Of a DNA stretch of 32,769 nucleotides, positions 24,369 through 32,769 are shown in pieces. The DNA comes from Trichomonas tenax. Lineage: Eukaryota; Parabasalia; Trichomonadida; Trichomonadidae. The stretch is from contig JALKBU010000570.1 of the NCBI GenBank assembly GCA_023091735.1, positions 1-32,769 on the forward strand, read 5' to 3'. Each line of letters begins with the position of its first letter. Position 1 is the stretch's first letter. Made by a program: the position numbers and the translations under genes. Under the pieces are notes generated by a model. It searched no databases. It was not told the origin of the DNA and worked only from the letters and a program-made list of their open reading frames with translations.

Positions 24369-27300
24369 ATGGATGACAATGAAGTAACTCTGCCAAAAAC
24401 AAAAATATTTGATGTTGTCACCAAGATCCAATCCATATTCCGAGGGTACAGCTACAGGAAGCACCTTTCAATGCTGGATCTCGAGAATAGAAAGGCATTA
24501 ATTATTCAAAATGCGTGGAAATTTCATTTAATGAGGCAAAAAATACAAAAAGTCAAAGAAATATGCGCGCTTAAGCTAATTGGCAGAGTTGTTCGTCGCT
24601 ACAGGCAAAGAAAAAATACGAGAAAAGAATTAGATTATTTAACGAAATTTGATGACCTTTTAAGCTTCTATCCTGCGATATCCAGGGATCAGTGCGAAAT
24701 GGATTATACAACGACAACTTTAACAGGCTCTATTAGCGATTTACCAAATCCATCACCAACAAAAGCGTCAAATTTACGAGAAGCACTTTTTAGAGCACAA
24801 AGCACAGTCCCTGTAATCGAACCAGAAACAGCTGTTCCTGATTCAGCTCCGAAAAAGAAACATTCGACAAAACGAAAGACTTTTATCGATTTACCACCTC
24901 CTTGGCACGACAAAGATCCAAGAAGGATGGCGCAGAACACCAGAGATGATCTTTTATATGAGCAAAAAGCCACAGTTCAATGGGCAAAATCCGAATTACT
25001 TCCACAATTCATTTCTACGTTCAACAAATACCTCGACCAATGCGATGACTTGCGCTCGCGCAATGACAGATACTCTAAGAGACTTGTTCAATGCCCATTC
25101 ATATTTTTATTACAAAGATGCACAAAACCCGTTCAAGTCAAGAAAGCTAAAGAAATCGTTGCTTTCAGTGATCGCGGTTTGTATGTTGTTGCTTCCTGTT
25201 CATCATGGGCGTTGTTAACATTCGAAAACTTCACAAGCGACAGAGTCTTGCATGCATCTCGTTATCAAACTGTTGCTCCATTATTGGACGTTGCAGTTCA
25301 ACCATTTAGTGGCCAAATCGTTGGATTCGACAGCAGATGGAATTTGCACTTGTTCGGACAAGGTGCTTCGATTATTTCAAGGAAATTTCAAGTTCAAAAC
25401 AAAATTCCAAAATCTTCGAATTACTTAACTTTCGATTCTTTCGGTATGCTGTGGGTAAATTTGATGTATCAAGGCGGGCATTTGTACTGCGTTGATCCAT
25501 TAACACTTCAGCCAACATTAATGATTTCACGTGAATCTTTGTTCAACATTAATTATCAATTCACGAAATTATCTGAAATGACTCCAATCGCTTTTAAAGG
25601 ACAACCGTATGGTTTTGTTTGCAGATTCTTTGACGCCAATGATATTTACATCTATTCGCAAGACTTCAATCACAAATATATAATAAGAAACAGAGACATA
25701 AAGAGTATTCCACACTTCAAGCTTTGCGGAAAATTCCTTGTTGTTTGGTGGCTTGACGGGGTTATTTATCTTTATGAACTCAATACAAGAATTGAACTCA
25801 TTAAACCGCATGGTTCTTTCACTGTTCCTTCACCTCCGATCGATGTTGCAGCAACTGAGCAGCCTCCTGTTTTATATGTTGCATGTGAAGACTCTTGTTT
25901 GAGGGCTTATTTGAGCCAAGATATCCAAATTCCATTGCGTATTCCAGAAAACAAATTACAGAATCATTATGAAAGAAAAATCGCTGATACAATATTAGGA
26001 CCAATGAAATACACAGAATCGCGTATGATGTTCACAGAATTTAGATCGCAAAGATTCACATCTGCACCAACAAAGATTTCTGTTTTAAGTATTACAGATA
26101 AAGTTGCTTTTATCATTGGTTCTCTTCCCAATGGCTCCGTCAGCACTATTTCTGTCGTAAATGATGCTCAGTCTGTTCCCGCAATTGATTTCGATAAGTT
26201 CTATTACTATGAACCTCTTCAAGCTCAAAAGACAGGAATTCAAGAATGTAATCAAACTCTTCACACACGCGATAATAAGCGAAATGTTTTCTTATCAAAG
26301 ATGAGTGTTCTTGATCATTTTGATTCTGCAGCAATTAGTGGACAAATGCGCAATTTGTTTTATCCCGGAGCAAAGCCTTTCTCACTTACAGATCATATCA
26401 ACAAAGCTATTTACAGGCAGATTTATCCATTCCTTCCAGCAACAGAAGAAAAGAAAATCACTGCTTATGAAGCTTTCCATTACATGAAACGTGCAGGAAT
26501 TTTGACAGACAATCTTTCCAATTTCAACCAATTCTTGTTGAGATTCGCTCCAGATGAGAAAAAGAAAACGGATGAAAATTCTCCTGCAGAAGAAGGAATA
26601 GTTTCTCAGCAATTGCCTGTTTTAACACAAGGAATTCATAACTGCATCACAGATGTCATTTTTTCACAAGAAGACATCGAAAACATCATCAAAGCGATTA
26701 ATCCACTTTCTTGTTTGAACTATTCTCTTTCTGCTTTCACAATATCAAAAGCAGTTGAAGGTAAATCTGCAGAATCAACATCAAGGCAATGGCTCTCGAG
26801 ATTCCAAATTGAAAAATTGAGCAAGAAAGTCACAAAACTCGATATTCTTGCCGATATTGTTAAACACGAATTAATGAAGAGAGTCCAAGAAAATATCAAT
26901 GAATCATTCGAAAAGAACCTTCTCGATAAAATGCTTCCTGTTGCTCCAATTGATTTCAAGCAGACTCAAAAAGAACCTGATCCAAATATTAAATTCACAA
27001 TGATGCCATTCAGGAATCCACAGCTCAATGACTGCTTACATCAATCTTTCATTGAACTATTTCCAAAGCACATCGAATATGGCCGCGATATGGACCAAAA
27101 GCAATTATTAAGAACATTGATTTTCATTCCAGAAGAATTCGATAAATTTAGAAAACATGTTGAATTTGTATCCAAGTATTCATTCGCTTCAAGGAAAGTT
27201 TCAGTCAATATTCCTCAGATTGTTCCTGCTTCATCACAAGAAGGATTTGCGAAAATTGTTACTTCTGAGGATATGCGTGCGCTTCCTTTGACATATTTCT

Positions 27301-30300
27301 TGAAAGTTCACTCGTTCTTAGGAGCTGATCCTCGATTGCTAAGTGTTGCGAAATCCATTTGCAGCAGCTGCCTTTCGTTGCTTTACAACATTCATCAGAA
27401 AAATGTTATTCTTAGAACATTATATCCTGATAACATTTACTTGAATGGGCATGTTAACCAAGTCATGATTGGATCTCTTTTTGATGCCCAATTCCCTGAC
27501 TCTGCGCCAATTCCTCTTCCATCAAAGTTCACTGATCCTTCGAATCCATTTTTGCCACCAGAATTCTATCACAAGCCTCAGTCTGAGTGGACGTGGGCCT
27601 TCGATATTTGGCAGTTCGGAATGTTGCTTCTGTTCATCCTCACAGGACAACTTCCACGCTCTTATGGTCTCGAATTGATGAGTTCTCTTACAGAAGAACA
27701 AATCCAAGAAGCGCAAAACAGCAAGGAAGAGTTCAACGACAAAATTTTGTCTCATACACCAATATATCCAAAGCCAAACTTCTTCTATGATTGGCTCGAG
27801 GACTATAAGATCGTTGGATCTCTTGAAAAATGTACTGGTGAATGTGGTGAGTGCTTCATTCAATGCGATGAAGACTCAAGAAGGCCGTCAATCTTAGACT
27901 TGGAGCATTATTCACTTCTTCCTTACAAGAGCACAAAATTGAACTATGATGAGTCCAAGTTATTCATTGAAATCATTGCCACATGTTTGCAAATCGATCC
28001 TGCAAAGCGTCCTCCTGTTGAGAAACTCTTGAGAACATATCCATTCAATCAGCCATCAACATTCGCAGAAACGGTCGATCTCTATCTCAGAGTTCATAAT
28101 CCAGACATTTTCGTTTCTCAATTCATTTTCCCTGTTTTCAATTCCGTCAACGTTAACACATTTTCTTTTGCATTGGGTGTTGCTGAGTCTCTGATGTTCC
28201 ACGATGAGCATGATGAGAATGACGCTCAGTTTTCTTATCCACTCGACATGCCCGCAAATTGGAGAGTTGTTCAAACAATGTATCAGCTTCGATTTGTTGA
28301 TCATCTCGTTGAATTCGTTATCAAAAAGATTGCAAGCGAAATACAACTCTCTGATGTTGTTCCTTCGATTACATATCATAACAAAATGTTCATCAAACTG
28401 CTCCATTTCTTCATGAGATTTGTTTCGAGTGTAGAACCAGGCCAAGGTCCTCTGACTCCATATACGAATGAAACAATTATGGCTTTGTTTGGCCTCTATG
28501 CAGCAAATCCTTATCTTCCATTCTCGAGTGCACAGCTTGCAAACAACTTTGATGCTTCCAGTTGGTTACAAGTTCAAGATATGTCAACATTGTTCATGTT
28601 CACGCATACAAAAGTTCATGGACTCATTCGATATATTTTATCGACTTCTGTTTTCATTGTCAATTCATTAAAGAGAACAGAAGAACACAGTGACTGGTAT
28701 TTCAACCAGTTCTTGAGTTTTGGTGAAGCTGCGAGCAACTTGGCGCATTCTCTTTGTTATGGAATTGAAAAACAAAAAGGAAATGCTATTAAAACACTTT
28801 GTTCGATGTTTTCTGGAGGAATGTCAACAGCTGCAGCAAGAATGTTTGTTGATTTCAAGATTGTTCACAAAGTTCTTCATTGTCTCCATCTCCAGAGCGC
28901 AAGAATTGAAGCTGTTTCATTCTTACTTTCTGTTCTCAAAGCAGCTTCGACAAAAGCTTATGATCCAACTTACCAAATCTTGTATAAGACTGTTGTCAGT
29001 CCAATCACTATTTTGCACAGTGCAAACATGATAAAAGTTGTCGCAGCAAATGATTCCGTTCGCAATCAGACATTGACTGTTATCAGAGAAATTATTATGG
29101 GAAACTCATATTGTTCAACAATCGATATCACGATGGGCGGTATTCTTTGGGACTTATTCGAGACAACACGCGAGCAACAGATCAATACTTTAGTTGTTGA
29201 TATTCTCAAAAGTGGTTGTATTCACACACAAAAGGTAATCATGGAATCACAGCATTTGCAAAAATATTTAGTTTCAGCGGATATTCCTATAATTCCACAA
29301 ATTGACTACAACCAACTGAGAATGACATTAGATATTGCTGAAATAAGACCTTTAGGCAAACAGCTCACGCACATGTTATTCCTATATCAATATTCCACAT
29401 ACAGAGAGAAATTGATTGCACAGCCTCCAATTAATGATGCAATACAATTCTTCTCCAAGGCAATGGGAGTTATCACTCGTGAAGCAGAAAGCGTCACGAA
29501 ATTCTTTGATACACAAGTCCTTAGAGCTGCAAGATTCAACTTGAAGGAGACAACATTCTTGAAGGCGAAGAACAAAGCCAAAGAACTTAACGTAGTAACA
29601 ACGCAAACAATAATCATTGAACTTTGTGATATATTGTTGCAAATGTTCAAGAATATTTGTTACTTCTGGAGAAGTCCGAGAGCACATTGGAATGCGATGT
29701 TCATGAACTCGATACTTGAATGGGCTTCGCAGCCGATTCCTCCATCAAGATCAAGATGTCACCCGATGTCAAGAGTTATTTGTTCATTCATTGAAATGAT
29801 CATCTTCGTTCTTGAAGAATTGCCACGAAGTTCACCGGTTTACATCCACATCATCAACAACATTGAAGTTATTCCTCAGATAATGAGGAGAGACTTCATG
29901 TTCGCGAAATCTGCAGCACAAAAGAATACTGTCGAAGCACAAGTTGTTGAATTATACGAATATCAAAGAAAGCTTAGATTCAAACTGTTCATTGCTGTCA
30001 TGAAGACAAAAATATTGGAATGTGTTGAAGCAATGTTTAAATTCTTTATTGAAGAAATGATAACAAATCCATTATCGCTAAAATGTGATGCGATGCCATC
30101 ATTGAACAGAATGATGAGATTCGCCGTTCAATTCGAAGCGATTGACATGCTGAAGTACACAATAGCGAATTTCATCAGATATGAAAAGCAACTGAAACTC
30201 TTTGCGTTGATGGTTTCTAATGAAAGATTTATTGATAGCGAAAGGAAACTTATTAATGTCGATGATAATGTTTTACTTATGGAGAGTAGCTTGAAACTCC

Positions 30301-30611
30301 TTAATTTGATTTTGAGCTCCGGCGTTATAACCGATAAGAACTTTATCAACATGGTTAAGCTCACAATCCAATTCATCAAAGCTAAGTATTTCAGAAACTT
30401 CCAAATGAAGAAAGCTGTTGAAACTGATTCTTCTGAAAACTCTCTTTATTCTGCGAAAAGTGAATCTGGAAAAGATTCAGGAAAAGAATCAATCGCACGT
30501 AGATCAATGGTACAAACTGCTAAAAGAGCAGCAATCATTGCACCAAATTTGCAATCACGAATCCGGTCCGCAACTTCTTTTGCAAGAAGATCGTATACTA
30601 GCGGACAATAA
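24369..30611 (+). CDS. Giant IQ-motif / propeller-like / pseudokinase / helical-repeat protein
   Basis: An intact 2,080-aa frame. Residues about 12-90 carry IQ-type calmodulin-binding helices (VVTKIQSIFRGYSYRKHL, KALIIQNAWKFHLMRQKI, LKLIGRVVRRYRQRK). Residues about 255-620 look like a beta-propeller of WD-type blades, e.g. LDVAVQPFSGQIVGFDSRWN and YLTFDSFGMLWV. Residues about 960-1235 are a kinase fold. VILRTLYPDNIYL sits at the catalytic loop with the HRD Asp lost, SLFDA replaces DFG, and FLPPEF (APE), DIWQFGMLLLFILTGQLP and CLQIDPAKRPP are well kept. The rest (about 1280-2030) is helical, Armadillo/HEAT-like, with a basic Ser-rich tail. It is probably a calmodulin-linked cytoskeletal or flagellar scaffold, which is inference. 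No known protein with this exact order comes to mind; STK36/Fused shares only kinase plus helical repeats. Confidence 0.85.
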   Translation: MDDNEVTLPKTKIFDVVTKIQSIFRGYSYRKHLSMLDLENRKALIIQNAWKFHLMRQKIQKVKEICALKLIGRVVRRYRQRKNTRKELDYLTKFDDLLSFYPAISRDQCEMDYTTTTLTGSISDLPNPSPTKASNLREALFRAQSTVPVIEPETAVPDSAPKKKHSTKRKTFIDLPPPWHDKDPRRMAQNTRDDLLYEQKATVQWAKSELLPQFISTFNKYLDQCDDLRSRNDRYSKRLVQCPFIFLLQRCTKPVQVKKAKEIVAFSDRGLYVVASCSSWALLTFENFTSDRVLHASRYQTVAPLLDVAVQPFSGQIVGFDSRWNLHLFGQGASIISRKFQVQNKIPKSSNYLTFDSFGMLWVNLMYQGGHLYCVDPLTLQPTLMISRESLFNINYQFTKLSEMTPIAFKGQPYGFVCRFFDANDIYIYSQDFNHKYIIRNRDIKSIPHFKLCGKFLVVWWLDGVIYLYELNTRIELIKPHGSFTVPSPPIDVAATEQPPVLYVACEDSCLRAYLSQDIQIPLRIPENKLQNHYERKIADTILGPMKYTESRMMFTEFRSQRFTSAPTKISVLSITDKVAFIIGSLPNGSVSTISVVNDAQSVPAIDFDKFYYYEPLQAQKTGIQECNQTLHTRDNKRNVFLSKMSVLDHFDSAAISGQMRNLFYPGAKPFSLTDHINKAIYRQIYPFLPATEEKKITAYEAFHYMKRAGILTDNLSNFNQFLLRFAPDEKKKTDENSPAEEGIVSQQLPVLTQGIHNCITDVIFSQEDIENIIKAINPLSCLNYSLSAFTISKAVEGKSAESTSRQWLSRFQIEKLSKKVTKLDILADIVKHELMKRVQENINESFEKNLLDKMLPVAPIDFKQTQKEPDPNIKFTMMPFRNPQLNDCLHQSFIELFPKHIEYGRDMDQKQLLRTLIFIPEEFDKFRKHVEFVSKYSFASRKVSVNIPQIVPASSQEGFAKIVTSEDMRALPLTYFLKVHSFLGADPRLLSVAKSICSSCLSLLYNIHQKNVILRTLYPDNIYLNGHVNQVMIGSLFDAQFPDSAPIPLPSKFTDPSNPFLPPEFYHKPQSEWTWAFDIWQFGMLLLFILTGQLPRSYGLELMSSLTEEQIQEAQNSKEEFNDKILSHTPIYPKPNFFYDWLEDYKIVGSLEKCTGECGECFIQCDEDSRRPSILDLEHYSLLPYKSTKLNYDESKLFIEIIATCLQIDPAKRPPVEKLLRTYPFNQPSTFAETVDLYLRVHNPDIFVSQFIFPVFNSVNVNTFSFALGVAESLMFHDEHDENDAQFSYPLDMPANWRVVQTMYQLRFVDHLVEFVIKKIASEIQLSDVVPSITYHNKMFIKLLHFFMRFVSSVEPGQGPLTPYTNETIMALFGLYAANPYLPFSSAQLANNFDASSWLQVQDMSTLFMFTHTKVHGLIRYILSTSVFIVNSLKRTEEHSDWYFNQFLSFGEAASNLAHSLCYGIEKQKGNAIKTLCSMFSGGMSTAAARMFVDFKIVHKVLHCLHLQSARIEAVSFLLSVLKAASTKAYDPTYQILYKTVVSPITILHSANMIKVVAANDSVRNQTLTVIREIIMGNSYCSTIDITMGGILWDLFETTREQQINTLVVDILKSGCIHTQKVIMESQHLQKYLVSADIPIIPQIDYNQLRMTLDIAEIRPLGKQLTHMLFLYQYSTYREKLIAQPPINDAIQFFSKAMGVITREAESVTKFFDTQVLRAARFNLKETTFLKAKNKAKELNVVTTQTIIIELCDILLQMFKNICYFWRSPRAHWNAMFMNSILEWASQPIPPSRSRCHPMSRVICSFIEMIIFVLEELPRSSPVYIHIINNIEVIPQIMRRDFMFAKSAAQKNTVEAQVVELYEYQRKLRFKLFIAVMKTKILECVEAMFKFFIEEMITNPLSLKCDAMPSLNRMMRFAVQFEAIDMLKYTIANFIRYEKQLKLFALMVSNERFIDSERKLINVDDNVLLMESSLKLLNLILSSGVITDKNFINMVKLTIQFIKAKYFRNFQMKKAVETDSSENSLYSAKSESGKDSGKESIARRSMVQTAKRAAIIAPNLQSRIRSATSFARRSYTSGQ

Positions 30612-31171
30612 TAAATTGTTTTGTATTTTTGTTTGAATAACTTTTATGCTTTATTTCATTAATTAAGGTGTTAGAAAATCGTAATTTTAATGAGGCATAT
30701 CTATAACAAATTATATAACGTCAAAGTTGACTTCAATTTTATGAATATGAACAACGTTTTAAAGTGATTTGATTCAATTTAAATTACCCAAATTTGCCAT
30801 ACTTTTACCAATTTATCATTCTCCATACTCTAAAGCAAAAGTGAAGTCTATTGTGGTGTCTCCCCCTTCCTTCCTATCCTTGGTAAAAGTATGGCAAATC
30901 TGGGTATAATGATATATTTATATATCAAATATTTATATGATAGTGGCATTTGTAATTCAATTATTAATCAATGATTTCAAGGTATTACATGTGATTGAAG
31001 ATGAAATTGATCTCAACAAAATCAAAAGATATCATTGATTTTCATAGAATAACATATTCATTTTTGTAATTGTAATATTTCTTATGAAGGCAGAAAAGCT
31101 TTACAGCTATGAAATATCAATGATTTTCAAATTTCGACCGAGCGGAATTAAGGTTAAAATAAAGGTGACAA
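30612..31171. other. Intergenic region with a hairpin MITE
   Basis: This 560-bp AT-rich gap carries the inverted-repeat element at 30785-30906. Near the next gene the sequence TTAAGGTTAAAATAAAGGTG precedes the start. No ORF is supported. Confidence 0.6.
30785..30906. mobile_element. Short hairpin MITE with TA duplication (Tc1/mariner-like)
   Basis: Arms 30787-30811 and 30880-30904 are inverted repeats of 25 bp with a single mismatch. The left begins CCCAAATTTGCCATACTT, and the right ends with the complement of CCCAGATTTGCCATACTT. TA flanks both ends (30785-30786 and 30905-30906), which is the target duplication of Tc1/mariner elements. The 68-bp centre includes a pyrimidine run, TCTCCCCCTTCCTTCC, and no coding sequence. 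Mariner elements are known from trichomonads, and the assignment rests on TIR form and the TA sites. Confidence 0.75.
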
Positions 31172-32398
31172 ATGATATATCTTTTTCTTTTTTTCAGTAA
31201 CGCGTTAAAATATGGACAGCAAATTAGCAGAGACAACGAAGTTATTTTTCTTCCGAGCTTTGGGTTTGAAAAAGGAGGCACTTTCAGCTTTTATATTTAC
31301 GAAATGAAATCTTTTCATTCGCTTTTATTATTTTTGAGTGATGAACAATACTACGATGAAGAAGCTAATTTTAAAAACGTGAAACTTTTCTGCAAAAAGT
31401 TCAATCCAAAACAGTCTTTAATTTATTTTAAACCAAATGCAACAAATCAAACATGGATATATCAGATAAAGGAAAAGAATGCATATCATCCAGTTTTTTA
31501 TAATTGTTTCCATGAAGAAATGTCAATTTATGCAAATTATCGAAATTTGCAATCATTACTTGATAGAAGATATCAATTAAACCCATATATAGCAATGATT
31601 TCATCAGGTATTTATATATTATTTACGCTTCTTTGGGTTTTCAATTTATATCGACATCAAAGATTTAATATTATGCTTGTTAATTATTTCGCCATTGCAG
31701 CTTCAATAAAGGCGATTTCTCTTGGACTAGAAGCTTTCTTATGGGCAGAAAGATCAGAAAATGATGATAATTCTGAAGATCCAATTTTTGCAACAATTAC
31801 ATCTTTATTTTCACTTCTTTCGAATTCTTTAGTTTTACTTGTGAATTATTTTGCATGCACAGGATTGAGCACATTGAGAAGCAGCATTTCATTAAAAGAA
31901 AAATATATCCAATCTCTCAAAATCATCATTTTCTTTGCATCAATTAAATTGTCTGAAGTCGCTCATAGTTCGTTCACAGTCATTGCTTTAATCATCGCAA
32001 GTGTCATATGCGTCTTCTCTTATATTGGAGGCATAACTTCAGGTCTCATTCTCTCGAATTCGATTGCCAGTGATTATCCAAACAACCAACAAATTGTTTC
32101 GAAATGTCTTTTCGTCAAAAAGTTTGTTGAAGCATATTTTCAATTAATTCTTTCGATATTGCTCTGTGTAACGTACAGCTCGATTGCGCATTTGCAAGGA
32201 GCCGTTCTCTATGCTGCAATGGAAACGATGATGTTCATTATTCTTCTTATGGACTATCTTTACTTTAGAGTGAGAGATGAGTTTCATCCTCCGCCTCCGG
32301 AGCCATCTCCTGACACGCTTCAGCCTGGAGATATTGCATACATTGAAGATCCCAATGACGCACAATACACTTTTCTCCATGTTCCAGAAAGCGCTTGA
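31172..32398 (+). CDS. GOST-family (GPR107/108/TMEM87-like) seven-helix Golgi membrane protein
   Basis: A 408-aa protein with an N-terminal signal-like helix (MIYLFLFFSNALKYG). A luminal domain follows (about 18-135) with two Cys (LFCKKF, FYNCF) spaced for a disulfide. Seven membrane helices span about 140-370, opening with LNPYIAMISSGIYILFTLLW then NLYRHQRFNIMLVNYFAIAA and KAISLGLEAFLWAE. This matches the first helices of the Lung_7-TM_R/GOST family (GPR107, GPR108, TMEM87), in which a luminal GOLD-like domain precedes seven helices. These proteins act in Golgi and endosome trafficking. The cytosolic tail is Pro-rich (FHPPPPEPSPDT) and acidic. The sequence is divergent, so family placement is moderate. 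The gene stops at TGA. Confidence 0.75.
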   Translation: MIYLFLFFSNALKYGQQISRDNEVIFLPSFGFEKGGTFSFYIYEMKSFHSLLLFLSDEQYYDEEANFKNVKLFCKKFNPKQSLIYFKPNATNQTWIYQIKEKNAYHPVFYNCFHEEMSIYANYRNLQSLLDRRYQLNPYIAMISSGIYILFTLLWVFNLYRHQRFNIMLVNYFAIAASIKAISLGLEAFLWAERSENDDNSEDPIFATITSLFSLLSNSLVLLVNYFACTGLSTLRSSISLKEKYIQSLKIIIFFASIKLSEVAHSSFTVIALIIASVICVFSYIGGITSGLILSNSIASDYPNNQQIVSKCLFVKKFVEAYFQLILSILLCVTYSSIAHLQGAVLYAAMETMMFIILLMDYLYFRVRDEFHPPPPEPSPDTLQPGDIAYIEDPNDAQYTFLHVPESA

Positions 32399-32411
32399 AT
32401 ATTAAATTTCC

Positions 32412-32490
32412 ATTCTTGATACAAAAGTGAACCATTTTAGAAAAGCTACTTTTTGTAAATTTTTCAAAATATGTCACTTTTGTCAAGAAT
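32412..32490. repeat. Imperfect inverted repeat just after the GOST gene
   Basis: Left arm ATTCTTGATACAAAAGTGA (32412-32430) pairs with TCACTTTTGTCAAGAAT (32474-32490) apart from two extra bases, across a 43-nt loop. It lies between two convergent genes. It may be a small element or a 3'-end structure. Confidence 0.5.
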
Positions 32491-32591
32491 TATGTTTTGT
32501 TTGTTAAAATTACAATTCTCTAAATTATAAATAGATATATAATCTACATCATAGGAATGATGTAATCTTAAAAGAAAGATACATATGTATA

Positions 32592-32769
32592 TTACAGCTC
32601 AAGATGATCTTTGAGAAATTTCATTAAAAAGATTTGTGCATTCAAAACGCATCTCTCAATTCGAGGGGGGTCGTCGAACTTTGAATACTCGACCCAGTCG
32701 CTGAAGAAAACCATGAAACTATCTTGTAGTACATCAATGGTTAAACGTGAATTTGAAGTCAACAAGTCG
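32592..32769 (-). CDS. 3' end of an unidentified gene, cut by the window edge
   Basis: A minus-strand frame is open from the right edge to a TAA at 32594-32592, giving 58 residues. They include SRLTIDVLQDSFMVFFSDWV, EYSKFDDPPRIERCVLNAQI and FLMKFLKDHLEL. Composition is that of a folded cytosolic helical protein, and the local DNA is more GC-rich than the flanking spacer, both of which support coding. The family is not recognised from this fragment. It is convergent with the GOST gene, 193 bp apart. Confidence 0.6.
   Translation of the reverse strand, partial: DLLTSNSRLTIDVLQDSFMVFFSDWVEYSKFDDPPRIERCVLNAQIFLMKFLKDHLEL

Overview
The window looks like nuclear DNA of a parabasalid protist, most likely a trichomonad such as Tritrichomonas. 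This is inference from several signs: genes are intronless and AT-rich, intergenic DNA is about 75-80% AT, 5' leaders seem very short, and typical trichomonad repeats are present (a MULE transposase remnant, a glycine-rich surface-protein fragment, non-autonomous DNA transposons). The housekeeping proteins are clearly eukaryotic. TGA is a normal stop here, since the 31172-32398 gene ends with it.

Layout. 1-430 holds a possible left-edge gene start (-) and a small lysine-rich protein (+), then a 113-bp tandem duplication and a GC-rich nested hairpin. 1719-4092 has a UMP/CMP kinase (+) convergent with an INTS9-like Integrator subunit (-). 4093-6818 is a gene desert, apart from a possible 43-aa signal-peptide ORF. 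6819-7993 is a frameshifted cyclic-nucleotide phosphodiesterase. 8197-8269 is tRNA-Phe(GAA). 8388-14255 is a divergent pair for endosomal trafficking: AP-3 delta-adaptin (-) and a RELCH-like LisH/HEAT protein (+). 14316-16103 is a nonaspanin (TM9SF). 16148-17635 holds coding fossils. 17628-17915 is a tiny SIM-plus-RING protein (-), divergent from a MATE transporter (18351-19886) broken by one in-frame TGA.

19946-22120 is an island of mobile-element wreckage: a glycine-rich C-terminus (-), a decayed MULE transposase C-terminus with a SWIM finger (+), a 306-bp inverted-repeat element inserted in that MULE with a perfect 14-bp target duplication, and a second structured inverted-repeat region. 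22803-23822 encodes an unrecognised helical protein (-). 24369-30611 encodes an intact 2,080-aa protein with IQ motifs, a probable beta-propeller, a pseudokinase and a long helical tail. A hairpin MITE with a TA duplication lies at 30785-30906, followed by a GOST-family seven-helix membrane protein (31172-32398) and the 3' end of an unidentified gene (-) running off the right edge.

Themes. Several intact genes act in endomembrane traffic (AP-3 delta, RELCH-like, TM9SF, GOST). A motif, TTTACATGRCA and close variants, recurs about 18 times, in the intergenic and mobile-element DNA and in none of the intact genes, with clusters in divergent promoter regions. It also lies within the terminal inverted repeat of the 306-bp element. 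I found no CRISPR, operon or prokaryotic features.
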